From Brumimicrobium ulvae (GTDB lineage: Bacteria; Bacteroidota; Bacteroidia; Flavobacteriales_D; Crocinitomicaceae), in contig NZ_CANNGT010000012.1 in the NCBI RefSeq assembly GCF_947504225.1, positions 62,001-126,000 on the forward strand: a stretch of DNA of 64,000 nucleotides, in the 5' to 3' direction. Below, one piece after another: positions 17,363 through 27,309 of this stretch. Position numbers and translations under genes: made by a program. The notes beneath the pieces were generated by a model. The model was not told the origin of the DNA. It worked only from the letters and a program-made list of their open reading frames with translations, and searched no databases. Each line of letters starts with the position of its first letter. Positions within the stretch are counted from its first letter, which is position 1.

Positions 17363-17556
17363 GTAAATCATTCATTTTCAACTTGTTTAAATTTTACCAA
17401 TGCAAAAAAACAACTTTTGACACAATTACTTTTTAATTGAAAAACAGATTAAAAGTGAACAAGGAATTATCTTTTTTTAGCATTCCCATTCAGAAATCGA
17501 AAAAGAGTTAAAACAATTTAATTAGTTTTGTTTAATTATTTATTCCAATTTGAATT

Positions 17557-18363
17557 ATGGGGTTCCTTAAGAAACTAGGTAATTTTATTATTAGTAGAAA
17601 GTTCATCATCAACTTTGTGTTGTTTTGTCTTGTCTGGGTTGTCGTTATCTGGGGAAGTGCTAAATATTTTGATAGTTATTCTAGACATGGAGAAACGATT
17701 GATGTGCCAAGTTTGTTGAATAACAATGTAAAGGACATTGAAGTGTTAATTGGAGATAGAGATATTCGTTACGAAATTTTAGATTCTATCTATAATCCGG
17801 ATTTGGTGGAAGGAACAATTATTTACCAAAACCCAATGCCTACCGATTCCTCAGGGCTATTTGTTAAATCTGATCGGGTGATAAAAGTGCGTGTTTCGAA
17901 ACGTTCAAGGTTAGTATACGTTCCTGTTGTGATCAGTAAAAGTCATCGATTTGCAGAAGCCGTTTTGATGTCAAAAGGACTGAGAACACGGGTTAAATAT
18001 GTGCCAAGTAACGAAGATCAAGGAAGTGTAATTGAACAGAAATACAAGGGCAAGAACATCATGACAGGTCAGCAAGTTCCAATTAATTCTGTAATTGAAT
18101 TGACAGTTGGAAAAAGAACCGTGGGTAATTTGGTAAGTGTTCCAAATTTACAAGGCCTTACAATAAATGAAGCGGAACAGCGTTTTGGAGGAGGTTCTAG
18201 TTTGAGACTCTTTCCTGTTTATATGGCATGTGAAACTCAGAGTGATAGCTTGAACGCAAGAGTGATTCGTCAGACTCCTGTTGCTTCTGATAGCAGTAAG
18301 GTTCCTGAAGGATCTACAATTACAATTTTTGTGTCTCCAAATACGGGTGACCTTAACGAATAG
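17557..18363 (+). CDS. PASTA domain membrane protein
   Basis: A 268-residue protein with an N-terminal anchor helix (INFVLFCLVWVVVIWGSAKYF) followed by three PASTA domains (starting near IDVPSLLNNN, VYVPVVISKS and VSVPNLQGLT). PASTA domains bind peptidoglycan or muropeptides in other phyla; here there is no kinase or transpeptidase domain. The gene is followed at 12 bp by a T9SS protein and then an RluD-type synthase. This order recurs in Bacteroidetes genomes as I remember them. Probably a cell-wall-associated periplasmic protein. Confidence 0.88.
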   Translation: MGFLKKLGNFIISRKFIINFVLFCLVWVVVIWGSAKYFDSYSRHGETIDVPSLLNNNVKDIEVLIGDRDIRYEILDSIYNPDLVEGTIIYQNPMPTDSSGLFVKSDRVIKVRVSKRSRLVYVPVVISKSHRFAEAVLMSKGLRTRVKYVPSNEDQGSVIEQKYKGKNIMTGQQVPINSVIELTVGKRTVGNLVSVPNLQGLTINEAEQRFGGGSSLRLFPVYMACETQSDSLNARVIRQTPVASDSSKVPEGSTITIFVSPNTGDLNE

Positions 18364-18375
18364 TAAAACATTACA

Positions 18376-20616
18376 ATGAAGATTTTTTATCTCCTTATCA
18401 CACTGCTTTTTATTGCACCTGTCTTTGCCCAAGACGGCATTAGTCCTTTAACTGCAAATCCAGATTTATTTGGTAAACAAAAAGTACAAACGAAAGCTTT
18501 GACCAATAGTTTTGACAGTACGTTTTATTATAAAACAGACACCCTAACATTGCCTTTCTTTGACGATTTTTCAAGAAATAACTTCCAGCAATACAAGGCC
18601 GAAATTGGAGATGCTAATGTTACGGAAGAATTGTTTCACAGACTACTCGATGAGAATACCTCTCTTCCAATGGCTGCTGACTTGGTATTGACCAGTACGA
18701 AAACTTATCGTTCTGCTTATGACCCATTAGCAGATACAACCATTATACATTATTTCGATTCTACGCGTTTTCTTTATGATGACTTAACAGTTTACGCCCC
18801 AGATTATATTCAAACCTATGGTTTTCCACCTTACATTATTTACGATACCATTGATGGTACTGGGAATCCCCAAGACACAGTCTGGATTTCTGAACCTGAG
18901 TTTGTTCAGGATTCTGCAAGAATTTTTATTTCTACGATAACAGCTCCTGAAAAACTATGGTTAAACGAACAGGCTTATCATAATTATCGATTTTCTGTTA
19001 ACCCTTGGTCACTTGGTGTAGTTACCTTTGATGGACTTGATGAATATGGATATCCCTATAATTTTGGCAGTGCAATAAATGCAAATGCAGATACTTTACT
19101 TGCAAAACCCATCGATTTATCGGTAAATTCACCAGCAGACTCTATTTATTTTAGCTTTTTATACCAAACGGAAGGATTTGGAGATGTCCCAGAAGCAGAC
19201 AAAGATTCTTTGTTTCTTGAATTCTATTCTCCTGTTACCGAAACTTGGAAACGCGTTTGGAGAACTGAAGGTGGACCGACAACAGATTTTAAGGTCGGAC
19301 ATGTTGCAGTAAAAGATCCTGATTATTTTGGAAAAGGATTCCAATTCAGGTTTATTAATTATGGTTCTTTGGCAGGAGCATTAGATCACTTCCATATCGA
19401 TTATGTTGATTTTAGAACATTATCTGGATATCAAGATACCCTTTTTAAAGATTTTGCCATTGTTTATCCTATTTCCACTTTGTTGAAAGATTATATCAGC
19501 GTACCTTGGAAACACTATCGAAATCATCCGACAGGAAAAATGAGCGATGAGGTAGAGGTTACGGTGAGAAATGGAAGTGAATTAACAGAGAATAACCAAA
19601 ATGGGAAAGTGAATATTTATTATGATGGAACTTTTGAGTCTTCCTTCGTTCTGAACGCTTCAACTTTATCGGGTGGAAATATCAACTATTCACCACGTAC
19701 AACTTATTCTAGTGTCCATGATTTCTCTACAGGATATGCCTACGACCATACCTTGACCAATGACACTTTAGCTCATTTTGAATATGAAGGAGTCGCCACA
19801 GCACAATTTCCAAACTATGCCCCAAACGATTCTACCTTCGGACGACAAGTGTTTGAGAATTACTATGCCTATGATGATGGAACTGCTGAAAAGGCTTATG
19901 GCGTTACTGGTGTTCAAGGATTGTTAGCAGTTCAATTTAATGCTTATCAACCAGATTCTTTGGTCGGGATTCAAGTACATTTTGTTCCTTCTGTTGTGGA
20001 TGTTTCTACTAATTTATTCTTATTAACTGTTTGGGGTGATGACAATGGAGAACCAGGAGCGGTTCTTTATGAAGACGAATTTTTCTATCCTCGTTTACCA
20101 GAATATACCCATGGAAGAAATGTTTTTAAAACCTATTATTTTAAAGATACTATGCGCGTTGGTGTGGGAGAAACATTCTACATAGGAATGCGTCAAATTG
20201 ACGAAGAAAGGTTAAACATTGGGTTTGATGCCAATCACGATAACTCTGATAAAGTGTTCTGGAGTATTGATGGTGGTGGTAATTGGTACAACGCAAGTTA
20301 TTCTGGTTCCGTTATGATGCGTCCCCTAATTACCAGTAAAATGGATTATCAATTGGGTCTTCCTGATTTTACTGTTGAAGAAATGGACTTAGACTTTACT
20401 GTTTATCCAAACCCAACCAATTCAATTGTGAACTTCGAGGTGATGAATCCAAGCACAAGTACCTCCTTCGAAATTAGAGATTTAAACGGAAGAGTAGTGA
20501 AGCACATTACAGACCAAGTGCAAACTGATGTATCTGACCTACAGAGCGGAATTTATCTGGTTAACCGACTAGAGAATAAACAAATAATAAAGACTAAGAA
20601 ATTAGTAGTTCATTAA
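18376..20616 (+). CDS. large secreted T9SS type-A protein, unknown function
   Basis: A 746-residue protein with signal peptide (MKIFYLLITLLFIAPVFAQ) and a T9SS type-A C-terminal domain (FTVYPNPTNSIVNFEV ... IIKTKKLVV). The middle has lectin/jelly-roll-like stretches (DSIYFSFLYQTEGFGD, FQFRFINYGS, LDHFHIDYVDF) that recall carbohydrate-binding or MAM-like beta sandwiches, but no family is certain. It sits in tight operon context, 12 bp after the PASTA gene and 2 bp before the pseudouridine synthase. Expected at the cell surface or released. Confidence 0.85.
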   Translation: MKIFYLLITLLFIAPVFAQDGISPLTANPDLFGKQKVQTKALTNSFDSTFYYKTDTLTLPFFDDFSRNNFQQYKAEIGDANVTEELFHRLLDENTSLPMAADLVLTSTKTYRSAYDPLADTTIIHYFDSTRFLYDDLTVYAPDYIQTYGFPPYIIYDTIDGTGNPQDTVWISEPEFVQDSARIFISTITAPEKLWLNEQAYHNYRFSVNPWSLGVVTFDGLDEYGYPYNFGSAINANADTLLAKPIDLSVNSPADSIYFSFLYQTEGFGDVPEADKDSLFLEFYSPVTETWKRVWRTEGGPTTDFKVGHVAVKDPDYFGKGFQFRFINYGSLAGALDHFHIDYVDFRTLSGYQDTLFKDFAIVYPISTLLKDYISVPWKHYRNHPTGKMSDEVEVTVRNGSELTENNQNGKVNIYYDGTFESSFVLNASTLSGGNINYSPRTTYSSVHDFSTGYAYDHTLTNDTLAHFEYEGVATAQFPNYAPNDSTFGRQVFENYYAYDDGTAEKAYGVTGVQGLLAVQFNAYQPDSLVGIQVHFVPSVVDVSTNLFLLTVWGDDNGEPGAVLYEDEFFYPRLPEYTHGRNVFKTYYFKDTMRVGVGETFYIGMRQIDEERLNIGFDANHDNSDKVFWSIDGGGNWYNASYSGSVMMRPLITSKMDYQLGLPDFTVEEMDLDFTVYPNPTNSIVNFEVMNPSTSTSFEIRDLNGRVVKHITDQVQTDVSDLQSGIYLVNRLENKQIIKTKKLVVH

Positions 20617-20618
20617 AG

Positions 20619-21671
20619 ATGAAGACAGAAGACCAAAGTGACAATTTAGAGGAGAACGAAAAAGAGGAGTTGTATGAACACCATAAATTTATTGCAGATG
20701 CAGGACAAGAAGTGCTGCGTATTGATAAATTCTTGATTGATCGTTTAGCAAACACCTCTCGAAACAAAATACAAAATGCCGCCAAAAACGGGAATATTTT
20801 AGTAAATGGTCAAGCTGTAAAGCAAAACTATAAAGTTAAACCAGAGGATGAGATTTCTATTGTGATGCCTTATCCTGTGAGAGAAATTGAATTAATTCCA
20901 GAAAACATCCCAATTGATATTCATTATGAGGATGATACGGTAATGGTGGTGAATAAACCTGCGAATATGGTGGTACACCCAGGGTATGGAAATTATTCTG
21001 GAACTCTTGTTAATGCATTGATTTATCACATCGATCAACTCCCATCAAAACCTGATGATTATTATGGTCGTCCAGGATTAGTACATCGATTAGACAAGCA
21101 TACAACAGGGTTAATGGTGATCGCTAAAACTGAAGATGCTTTAACACAATTGGCCAAGCAATTTTATGATCGCACCACAGAAAGGAGATATCAAGCGTTG
21201 GTTTGGGGAGATATTGCTGAAGACGAAGGGACAATTGAAGGAAACCTTGGACGTTCATTAAAAAATAGAAAGTTGATGGCTGTTTTTCCAGATGGAGATT
21301 ATGGAAAACATGCTGTAACGCATTATAAAGTTTTGAAACGGTTTGGATATGTAACTTTGGTCGAATGTAGGTTAGAGACAGGAAGAACCCATCAAATTCG
21401 TGCGCACATGAAATATATTGGGCATACCTTGTTCAACGACCTAGAGTACGGAGGGAACAAAGTCTTGAAAGGTACTACCTTTACCAAGTATAAGCAATTT
21501 GTAGAAAACAATTTTGCTTTACTGACTGGTCAAGCTCTACACGCAAAAACCCTTGGATTTGTTCATCCTAAAACCAAAGAATATATGCGCTTCAATTCAG
21601 AGTTGCCAGATGATTTTAAAGCGGTTTTAGATCGTTGGGATACCTATCTGTCTGCTAGAGATAAGCCTTAG
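20619..21671 (+). CDS. RluA/RluD-family 23S rRNA pseudouridine synthase
   Basis: A 350-residue enzyme. An N-terminal S4 RNA-binding domain (residues 25-90, RIDKFLIDRLANTSRNKIQNA) precedes the catalytic domain with the RLD motif in GLVHRLDKHTTGL, where the Asp attacks uridine. Other family blocks are YQALVWG and ETGRTHQIRAH. RluD-type enzymes convert specific uridines of 23S rRNA helix 69 to pseudouridine. The exact target cannot be told from sequence. The gene starts 2 bp after the T9SS protein stop, so it is probably co-transcribed with it. Confidence 0.93.
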   Translation: MKTEDQSDNLEENEKEELYEHHKFIADAGQEVLRIDKFLIDRLANTSRNKIQNAAKNGNILVNGQAVKQNYKVKPEDEISIVMPYPVREIELIPENIPIDIHYEDDTVMVVNKPANMVVHPGYGNYSGTLVNALIYHIDQLPSKPDDYYGRPGLVHRLDKHTTGLMVIAKTEDALTQLAKQFYDRTTERRYQALVWGDIAEDEGTIEGNLGRSLKNRKLMAVFPDGDYGKHAVTHYKVLKRFGYVTLVECRLETGRTHQIRAHMKYIGHTLFNDLEYGGNKVLKGTTFTKYKQFVENNFALLTGQALHAKTLGFVHPKTKEYMRFNSELPDDFKAVLDRWDTYLSARDKP

Positions 21672-21685
21672 GTGTTAAAAAACAG

Positions 21686-21722
21686 ATTAAAGGAGGTGGT
21701 TCGAAAAGTGACTCCCTTTAAT
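21686..21722 (+). terminator. hairpin after pseudouridine synthase gene
   Basis: ATTAAAGGAGGT (21686-21697) pairs with ACTCCCTTTAAT (21711-21722) with one mismatch and one wobble. There is no long T-run directly after, so termination is likely but not certain. Confidence 0.5.
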
Positions 21723-21917
21723 AATGGATTTGTTTTTTATTTGTTCTGAATAAAGAGTTATTCGACAATACTCTTGTTTATTTTGTAAAATATAACAAAA
21801 TTGTATTATTTTTATAAAGTTATTGTAAGTTGCAGGTTAAATTAAACCTGTCAATACTTGCTAATAATTTTATTAATTACGTTATTTCGAGAAATTTACT
21901 AGTTAAATATTGCTTTT

Positions 21918-24008
21918 ATGAGAAACACTATATTATTCATTTCAATATTCATTTCGTCTTTAGCATTTGCCCAGCCTGCTGCGGTAGTTAAAGCTGACGC
22001 CGCTTTTAAAAGTGGAAAGTATTACGAGGCTGCTGATTTAGCTGTAAAAGCCTATGAACGTATATCTCCAAAAAACGATAGAGCACTCGCTTTAAAGTCA
22101 TCTTTGGCTTATAAAGCTGGATATTCTTTTGAGAAAGCTTTTGATAATGAGAAAGCTATTGAATGGTATCAGCGTGCTGTTGATTTGAGACATTATCAAG
22201 ATAATCCATACGTGTATTTCCGTTTGGCGAGTGCACATAAATTAAAAGGAGATTACGATAAAGCAAGAATTAACTACGAAGAGTTTTTGAAGTTGGTTCC
22301 AATGGACAAGCAAGCTGAAAACGCTTTAGCTTCTTTGGAAGATGCTGTTGTGATGAAAGATAACCGTACACGTTATACGGTAATGTCTGAAACCAAAATT
22401 AACGATCCAGGGATGGATATGGCACCGGCTATTGCAAACCGTCGTGGAAATGCAATTGTTTTTGGTTCTACACGCTCAGCTGAAACAGGTAAAGGAAAAG
22501 ACCCAATTACAGGTCAAGGTTACTTTAATATTTGGGAAGTGGAAAAAGAAAGAAGTGGAAACTGGACAGCACCAAAGCTCTTTGAAGCTGATAGTTTAAA
22601 CACTGAACACAACGAAGGAACATTGGTTTTTGACGGTAGATTTAGAAATATTTACTTTACAAGATGTCCTACCGTTCACAAAAAAGACCTAGGTTGTCAA
22701 ATTTGGACAGCTGAGAAAAAAGGTAGATCTTTTGGAATGCCAGAAAAATTACCATTAGCACCGCACGATTCAATTAGTGTTGGTCACCCATTACCAAATG
22801 AAGACGGATCAGCATTGATTTTCTCTTCAGACATGAATGGTGGATTCGGTGGAAGAGACTTATGGTATACTGAATACGATAGAAGAGCTAAAACTTGGTC
22901 AACGCCAGTTAACCTTGGTCCAGAAATTAATACACCTGGTGATGAATTGTTCCCAACGTATGCTTTAAATGGAGACTTACTATTTTCTTCAACTGGACAT
23001 AAAGGATTAGGAGGATTGGATATTTTCCGTGCTACAAAAACAGATGACCCGAAGAAATTCGAAGCACCTAAAAACTTAGGTACTCCTTTGAACTCTGATG
23101 CGAACGATTATCACATGACTGAATTGGATAGAAAGAACGGATTCTTTACTTCGAACAGATCTGGTTCTGTTGGAAGTCAAAACTTGCCCGATATCTGGTC
23201 ATACGTACTGCCTCCAAATATCTTTGACTTAAAAGTTATTGTTTCAGAAGTTGGGGGTGTATCTAGAATCGAAGGTGCAACAGTTCAAGTTACTCCAGAA
23301 GGAGGAACTCCTTTCACTGGAAAAACAAATGCCAATGGTGAAGTTTTCTGGGACAAACAACCTGATGGAAGTCGTTTCATTAATGAGGAATCAAATTACG
23401 TAGTGAAAATTCTTCCTACTGAAGGTTTCCACCCAAGTGATAATATTGAAGTATTCTCGACTGAAGGGCTAGAATATGACCAAAACTTTATCCTTGAAAT
23501 GAACTTATTGCCTAAAACCCCAATTGTACTTCCTGAGGTACGTTACGATTTAGGTTCTGCTGTATTACAGGTAATCGAAGGAGAAATTAACTCTAAAGAT
23601 TCATTGAACTATGTGTATGAATTACTTCAAGAATATCCAGGAATGGTACTTCGTTTAGTTTCTCATACGGATGCGCGTGGTTCTGCACGAGCAAACGAAA
23701 ACTTAGCAAAGCGAAGAGCTCAATCTTGTGTTGATTATCTTGTGAAAGAAAAAGGTGTTGATCCAGCTCGTCTTCAAGCTACAGGTAAAGGTGAAAATAG
23801 CCCACGTATTGTTTATAAAAAGGACGGTGAACATTTACCGCTGAAACCAAATGGGGAGTATGAAGCAATTGAGTTGACAGAGAAGTACATCAACCAATTT
23901 AAAACTTCAGATAAGGAGTTGTTTGAAAAGCTTCACCAGTTTAACCGTCGTACAGAAGCGGAGGTGGTAAGAATGGACTTTAATGCTACTTCAAAAGAAG
24001 AAGAGTAA
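21918..24008 (+). CDS. OmpA-family protein with TPR, beta-propeller and CRD (PorE-like architecture)
   Basis: A 696-residue protein: signal peptide (FISIFISSLAFAQ), TPR repeats (about 24-140), PD40/WD40-type beta-propeller (about 150-420, GGFGGRDLWYTEYDRRAKTW), a carboxypeptidase-regulatory-like domain (about 435-520, EGATVQVTPEGG) and an OmpA peptidoglycan-binding domain (about 545-655, VSHTDARGSARANENLAKRR). The same order is found in PorE, which ties the T9SS apparatus to peptidoglycan; related proteins exist in several copies per genome, so orthology is not proven. No lipobox is seen. It is transcribed alone, with a strong terminator after it. Confidence 0.88.
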   Translation: MRNTILFISIFISSLAFAQPAAVVKADAAFKSGKYYEAADLAVKAYERISPKNDRALALKSSLAYKAGYSFEKAFDNEKAIEWYQRAVDLRHYQDNPYVYFRLASAHKLKGDYDKARINYEEFLKLVPMDKQAENALASLEDAVVMKDNRTRYTVMSETKINDPGMDMAPAIANRRGNAIVFGSTRSAETGKGKDPITGQGYFNIWEVEKERSGNWTAPKLFEADSLNTEHNEGTLVFDGRFRNIYFTRCPTVHKKDLGCQIWTAEKKGRSFGMPEKLPLAPHDSISVGHPLPNEDGSALIFSSDMNGGFGGRDLWYTEYDRRAKTWSTPVNLGPEINTPGDELFPTYALNGDLLFSSTGHKGLGGLDIFRATKTDDPKKFEAPKNLGTPLNSDANDYHMTELDRKNGFFTSNRSGSVGSQNLPDIWSYVLPPNIFDLKVIVSEVGGVSRIEGATVQVTPEGGTPFTGKTNANGEVFWDKQPDGSRFINEESNYVVKILPTEGFHPSDNIEVFSTEGLEYDQNFILEMNLLPKTPIVLPEVRYDLGSAVLQVIEGEINSKDSLNYVYELLQEYPGMVLRLVSHTDARGSARANENLAKRRAQSCVDYLVKEKGVDPARLQATGKGENSPRIVYKKDGEHLPLKPNGEYEAIELTEKYINQFKTSDKELFEKLHQFNRRTEAEVVRMDFNATSKEEE

Positions 24009-24030
24009 ATATTAAATAATATTTAATTCG

Positions 24031-24062
24031 CCCCATGCTCATTTGAGTATGGGGTTTTTTAT
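24031..24062 (+). terminator. intrinsic terminator of OmpA-family gene
   Basis: CCCCATGCTC (24031-24040) and GAGTATGGGG (24045-24054) form a 10-bp stem with one wobble and a 4-nt loop, followed by seven T. Confidence 0.9.
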
Positions 24063-24116
24063 TTTGCTCTAAAATTCAAAACGTAGAAAATTCTGTTTTG
24101 AATAAATGCAGAAATG

Positions 24117-24146
24117 AAAAAAGCAGGAACAAATTGCTCCTGCTTT
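24117..24146 (-). terminator. intrinsic terminator of pdxJ/hydrolase unit
   Basis: AAAGCAGGA (24120-24128) and TCCTGCTTT (24138-24146) form a perfect 9-bp stem. On the minus strand the stem runs into a T-run (plus-strand AAAA from 24117), placing it correctly after the minus-strand hydrolase gene. Confidence 0.85.
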
Positions 24147-24181
24147 GATAGTAATGATTATATATAATTGGAAGTAAGCAC

Positions 24182-24943
24182 TTAGAGCAATGAAAACCCA
24201 AGTACCTCCTCCATGAATTCTTCAGGAGCTTCGGCATGTATCCAGTGTCCAGCACGTTCAATGCTATGGAATCTAGCCAATGGAAAGTACTTCTTTATGT
24301 TGTTGTGATCCTCTGGAACAACATAGTCTGATTTACCACCAGATATAAACAAAGTTTCGATCATTGTTTCTTTTTCAGGTAAAGCTTTCACCACCTCAGG
24401 AAGTTTTTCTTCTAAGACCTTAAGATTGATTTTCCAAGAGAAAGTATTTTGTTCTTCTCGGTTTAAGTTTTTTAATAGAAATTGTCGAACAGCTGTGCTC
24501 CCAATGTAATTTGACAATTGTTTGCCTGCTTCACTACGCGAGGTGATGGTTTTTAAATCTAAAGATTTCAAACCTTCAATGATTCTGTCGTGAGTAATAG
24601 GATATTCTTTAACTCCCATGTCTACACTGATTAATTTATCAATTCCCTCAGGGTAGAGCTGTGCATAGCGCATTGCTGTTTTCCCACCCATTGAGTGCCC
24701 CATTAAAATAAAGTCGTCTAAGCCGTGCTTCTGTACAAATTCATGTAGGTCTTCGGCCATTATATCATAATTAAATTCATCACTCCAGTCAGAATCACCA
24801 TGATTGCGTTGGTCAACCAAATAAACTTCAAAATATTCTGCTAACTTCTTACCATGGGAATGCCAATTGTCAGAAGAACCAAAAAGTCCGTGAAGAATAA
24901 TAAAAGGTTTTCCCTCTCCGTATTTTTTATAGCTTAATTCCAT
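24182..24943 (-). CDS. alpha/beta-fold hydrolase (YbfF-like esterase)
   Basis: A 253-residue cytoplasmic alpha/beta hydrolase: oxyanion-hole HGLFGSSDNW, nucleophile elbow GHSMGG with Ser84, YVVPEDH as the acid region and GHWIHAEAPEEF carrying the catalytic His. LHGLFGSSDNW and DQRNHGDS are the signature of the YbfF/abhydrolase acyl-CoA-esterase-like group. The natural substrate is unknown. It follows pdxJ by one base on the same strand and shares its transcript, and a terminator closes the unit. Confidence 0.88.
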   Translation of the reverse strand: MELSYKKYGEGKPFIILHGLFGSSDNWHSHGKKLAEYFEVYLVDQRNHGDSDWSDEFNYDIMAEDLHEFVQKHGLDDFILMGHSMGGKTAMRYAQLYPEGIDKLISVDMGVKEYPITHDRIIEGLKSLDLKTITSRSEAGKQLSNYIGSTAVRQFLLKNLNREEQNTFSWKINLKVLEEKLPEVVKALPEKETMIETLFISGGKSDYVVPEDHNNIKKYFPLARFHSIERAGHWIHAEAPEEFMEEVLGFSLL

Positions 24944-24944
24944 A

Positions 24945-25658
24945 TTACTTGAGTAAATTTTTATATCTTTTAACTGATTCTTCTAGTCCTAAATATAGCG
25001 CATCTGCAATTAAAGCATGTCCTATACTCACCTCTTCTAAATGAGGAATTGACTGTTTAAAAAAGGCTAGATTTTCTAAACTCAAATCATGTCCAGCATT
25101 GATTTCTAACCCAAGTTCATTGGCCAATTCAGCTGCTGCAATGTAATCTTTAATCGCTACATCTCTGTCTGCTTCATAGTTATCAGCATAAGGACCTGTG
25201 TACAATTCAATGCGGTCAACGCCAACAGCTTTTGCCCCTCTAATATTGTCAAGATGGGTATCTACAAAAATAGCAGAACGCACCCCCATATCCGAAAGTT
25301 CTTGACAAATTTTGGTCAGTTTATCTTTGTATTTCACGGTATCCCAACCTGCATTAGAGGTTAGTACATTTGGTCCATCCGGAACCAAAGTGGCCTGCGT
25401 GGGTTTGTTCTCTTTGATGAGTTGCATAAAGCGCTCATCAGGATAACCTTCAATATTGAACTCTGTTGTTACCACCTTTTTAAGGTCATAAACATCCTTT
25501 GTTGTGATATGTCTTTCATCAGGTCGAGGATGAATTGTAATTCCTTCAGCTCCAAATCGTTCACAATCAATTGCTACCTGAACAACATTTGGAACATCGC
25601 CCCCTCTTGCATTTCGAATGGTGGCTATTTTGTTGACATTTACGCTTAATTTTGTCAT
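24945..25658 (-). CDS. pdxJ: pyridoxine 5'-phosphate synthase
   Basis: A 237-residue protein matching PdxJ throughout: [17 protein letters not shown] at the N-terminus, [49 protein letters not shown] and [13 protein letters not shown]. PdxJ condenses 3-amino-1-hydroxyacetone phosphate with deoxyxylulose 5-phosphate to give pyridoxine 5'-phosphate, the last step of DXP-dependent vitamin B6 synthesis. Length is that of the family. It is divergent from the CBS gene and has its own -7 element. Confidence 0.97.
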   Translation of the reverse strand: MTKLSVNVNKIATIRNARGGDVPNVVQVAIDCERFGAEGITIHPRPDERHITTKDVYDLKKVVTTEFNIEGYPDERFMQLIKENKPTQATLVPDGPNVLTSNAGWDTVKYKDKLTKICQELSDMGVRSAIFVDTHLDNIRGAKAVGVDRIELYTGPYADNYEADRDVAIKDYIAAAELANELGLEINAGHDLSLENLAFFKQSIPHLEEVSIGHALIADALYLGLEESVKRYKNLLK

Positions 25659-25680
25659 ACTAGAATTAATTTTTTAGCAA

Positions 25681-25688
25681 CAAAGTTA
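25681..25688 (-). promoter_or_regulatory. -7 element of pdxJ promoter
   Basis: The minus strand reads TAACTTTG, a perfect TAnnTTTG, 22 bp before the pdxJ ATG. Confidence 0.55.
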
Positions 25689-25725
25689 TATACATTAACG
25701 CAGAATTACTACTTTGGTCATTATA

Positions 25726-26388
25726 ATGATAGGAATTGAATTAATAACAGATGATATCCCACCGTTGAGACATACGGATACAGGAGAAAGAGCTTTACAA
25801 TGGATGGATGAATTCAAGGTGAATCATTTGTCTGTTTTAAAGGGGGAAAGCTTTGTAGGCTTGGTTTCGGAGGATGATTTATTAGATAAGTCTGACCTTT
25901 CGCAAGCCCTTACGGTATTGTTTGATCATTTACCAAGACCTTATGTAAAAGGAACATCACATATTTATGAAGTATTGAACTTGGCTTCAATTGATCATTT
26001 AACAGTGGTTCCCGTATTAGATGCCGAAGAAAACTACCTCGGAAGTATCGGAATTTCTAGTTTGATGCAAAAAATCGCTGAGACTGGAAGCATTAAAGAA
26101 CAAGGTGGAATAATCGTCCTTGAGATGAGTGATACAGATTACTCCTTGGCACACATTTCACAAGTTGTAGAAAGCGAAAATGCCAAAGTGTTAAGCTCTT
26201 TTATTACTTCAAATGCAAACTCTAAGGTGTTGGAATTGACGTTAAAAATTAACCGTATAGATTTAGGAAGAATTCTTCGCGCTCTTGAACGATACGACTA
26301 CAAAGTTAAAGCGAGCTTTCAACGCAATAGTTACCATGAAGACTTGAAAGATCGTTATGACGAATTAATGAACTATCTTAATATTTAA
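25726..26388 (+). CDS. CBS-domain protein with ACT-like C-terminus
   Basis: A 220-residue protein. Two CBS motifs fill residues 1-125 (GERALQWMDEFKVNHLSVL, VGLVSEDDLL, LTVVPVLDAEENYLGSI), so it probably binds an adenine nucleotide. The C-terminal half (GIIVLEMSDTDYSLAHISQVVE ... KVLELTLKINRIDLGRIL) looks like an ACT-type regulatory fold. I chose the ATG at 25726; an earlier in-frame TTG at 25714 is less likely. The gene is 2 bp upstream of nadK, a linkage I recall from many Bacteroidetes. A regulator of nucleotide cofactor supply is possible, not shown. Confidence 0.8.
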   Translation: MIGIELITDDIPPLRHTDTGERALQWMDEFKVNHLSVLKGESFVGLVSEDDLLDKSDLSQALTVLFDHLPRPYVKGTSHIYEVLNLASIDHLTVVPVLDAEENYLGSIGISSLMQKIAETGSIKEQGGIIVLEMSDTDYSLAHISQVVESENAKVLSSFITSNANSKVLELTLKINRIDLGRILRALERYDYKVKASFQRNSYHEDLKDRYDELMNYLNI

Positions 26389-26390
26389 GC

Positions 26391-27272
26391 ATGAATGTAG
26401 CTGTTTACTCTCGAAAGATTCTTAAACACGAGGTGCCTTTCTTTAAAACGTTTTTCAAACAAATTGAAGATTTGCATTGGAAACCAATCATTGAAGCAAA
26501 TTTCTACCAGCAATTGAAGTCACAAATCGGTCTAAAAGACGGCTATGAAACCTTTGATAGCTTTACGGATTTCTTGACGGGTATTGATTTGGCCATCAGT
26601 ATCGGTGGTGATGGTACGTTTCTAAAATGTGTGAGTTATGTTCGTTCCAGTGGAGTGCCAATACTCGGAATCAATACCGGTCGACTTGGTTTCTTGGCCG
26701 ATACCAATACCTCTGAAATTACACGTACGCTTGAGAGAATATCAAAACAAGACTATGCTTTTCAAGAACGTTCTTTAATAAGAGTTGAAACAGAAGAAAA
26801 TATTTTTGGTGATCACAATTTAGCTTTGAATGAATTAGCAGTTCACAAAAAAGATACCGCCTCAATGATTACGGTTGAAGCTTATTTGGGTGGAAAATAC
26901 CTTAACTCTTATTGGGCCGATGGACTTTTAGTGGGGACACCAACGGGTTCAACAGCTTATAGTTTGAGTTGTGGTGGACCAATTATCAGCCCAGGGTGTG
27001 CAGTGCATTTTCTTACACCAATTGCAGCACATAACTTAAATGTTCGACCTGTAGTTGTACCAGACCATATTCCAATTACTTTAAAGGCCGTAGGTAGAGA
27101 TAGAAACTTTTTACTGACCCTTGATTCTTTGTCGAAACCAGTAAAAAACGGAACAGAAATTACATTGTATAAAAGTGATTTTATGATCAATGTAGTGAAA
27201 TTCAGTGAAAATGATTTCTTTAAGACCATTCGTGAGAAAATGTTGTGGGGAATAGATCAACGCAACGAGTAA
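26391..27272 (+). CDS. nadK: NAD kinase
   Basis: A 293-residue enzyme with the diagnostic GGDGTFL motif (residues 72-78), GINTGRLGFLAD, the LNELAVHK region (NE/D motif) and the DGLLVGTPTGSTAYSLSCGGPI block. It phosphorylates NAD to NADP with ATP in the cytoplasm. Length and motifs match the bacterial PpnK/NadK family. It lies between the CBS gene (2 bp gap) and the DUF6089 gene. Confidence 0.97.
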   Translation: MNVAVYSRKILKHEVPFFKTFFKQIEDLHWKPIIEANFYQQLKSQIGLKDGYETFDSFTDFLTGIDLAISIGGDGTFLKCVSYVRSSGVPILGINTGRLGFLADTNTSEITRTLERISKQDYAFQERSLIRVETEENIFGDHNLALNELAVHKKDTASMITVEAYLGGKYLNSYWADGLLVGTPTGSTAYSLSCGGPIISPGCAVHFLTPIAAHNLNVRPVVVPDHIPITLKAVGRDRNFLLTLDSLSKPVKNGTEITLYKSDFMINVVKFSENDFFKTIREKMLWGIDQRNE

Positions 27273-27284
27273 ACAATAATTTTC

Positions 27285-27292
27285 TATTTTTG
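27285..27292 (+). promoter_or_regulatory. -7 element before DUF6089 gene
   Basis: TATTTTTG matches TAnnTTTG 18 bp before the preferred ATG. No clear -33 element is seen, so the gene may also be read through from nadK. Confidence 0.4.
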
Positions 27293-27309
27293 CCGTTAAT
27301 CTGTTGCAA

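Noticed and set aside
21686-21722. tRNA-like T-arm (GGTTCGAAA)
   Set aside because: No acceptor stem, anticodon arm or D-arm can be drawn; it is the loop of a terminator-like hairpin.
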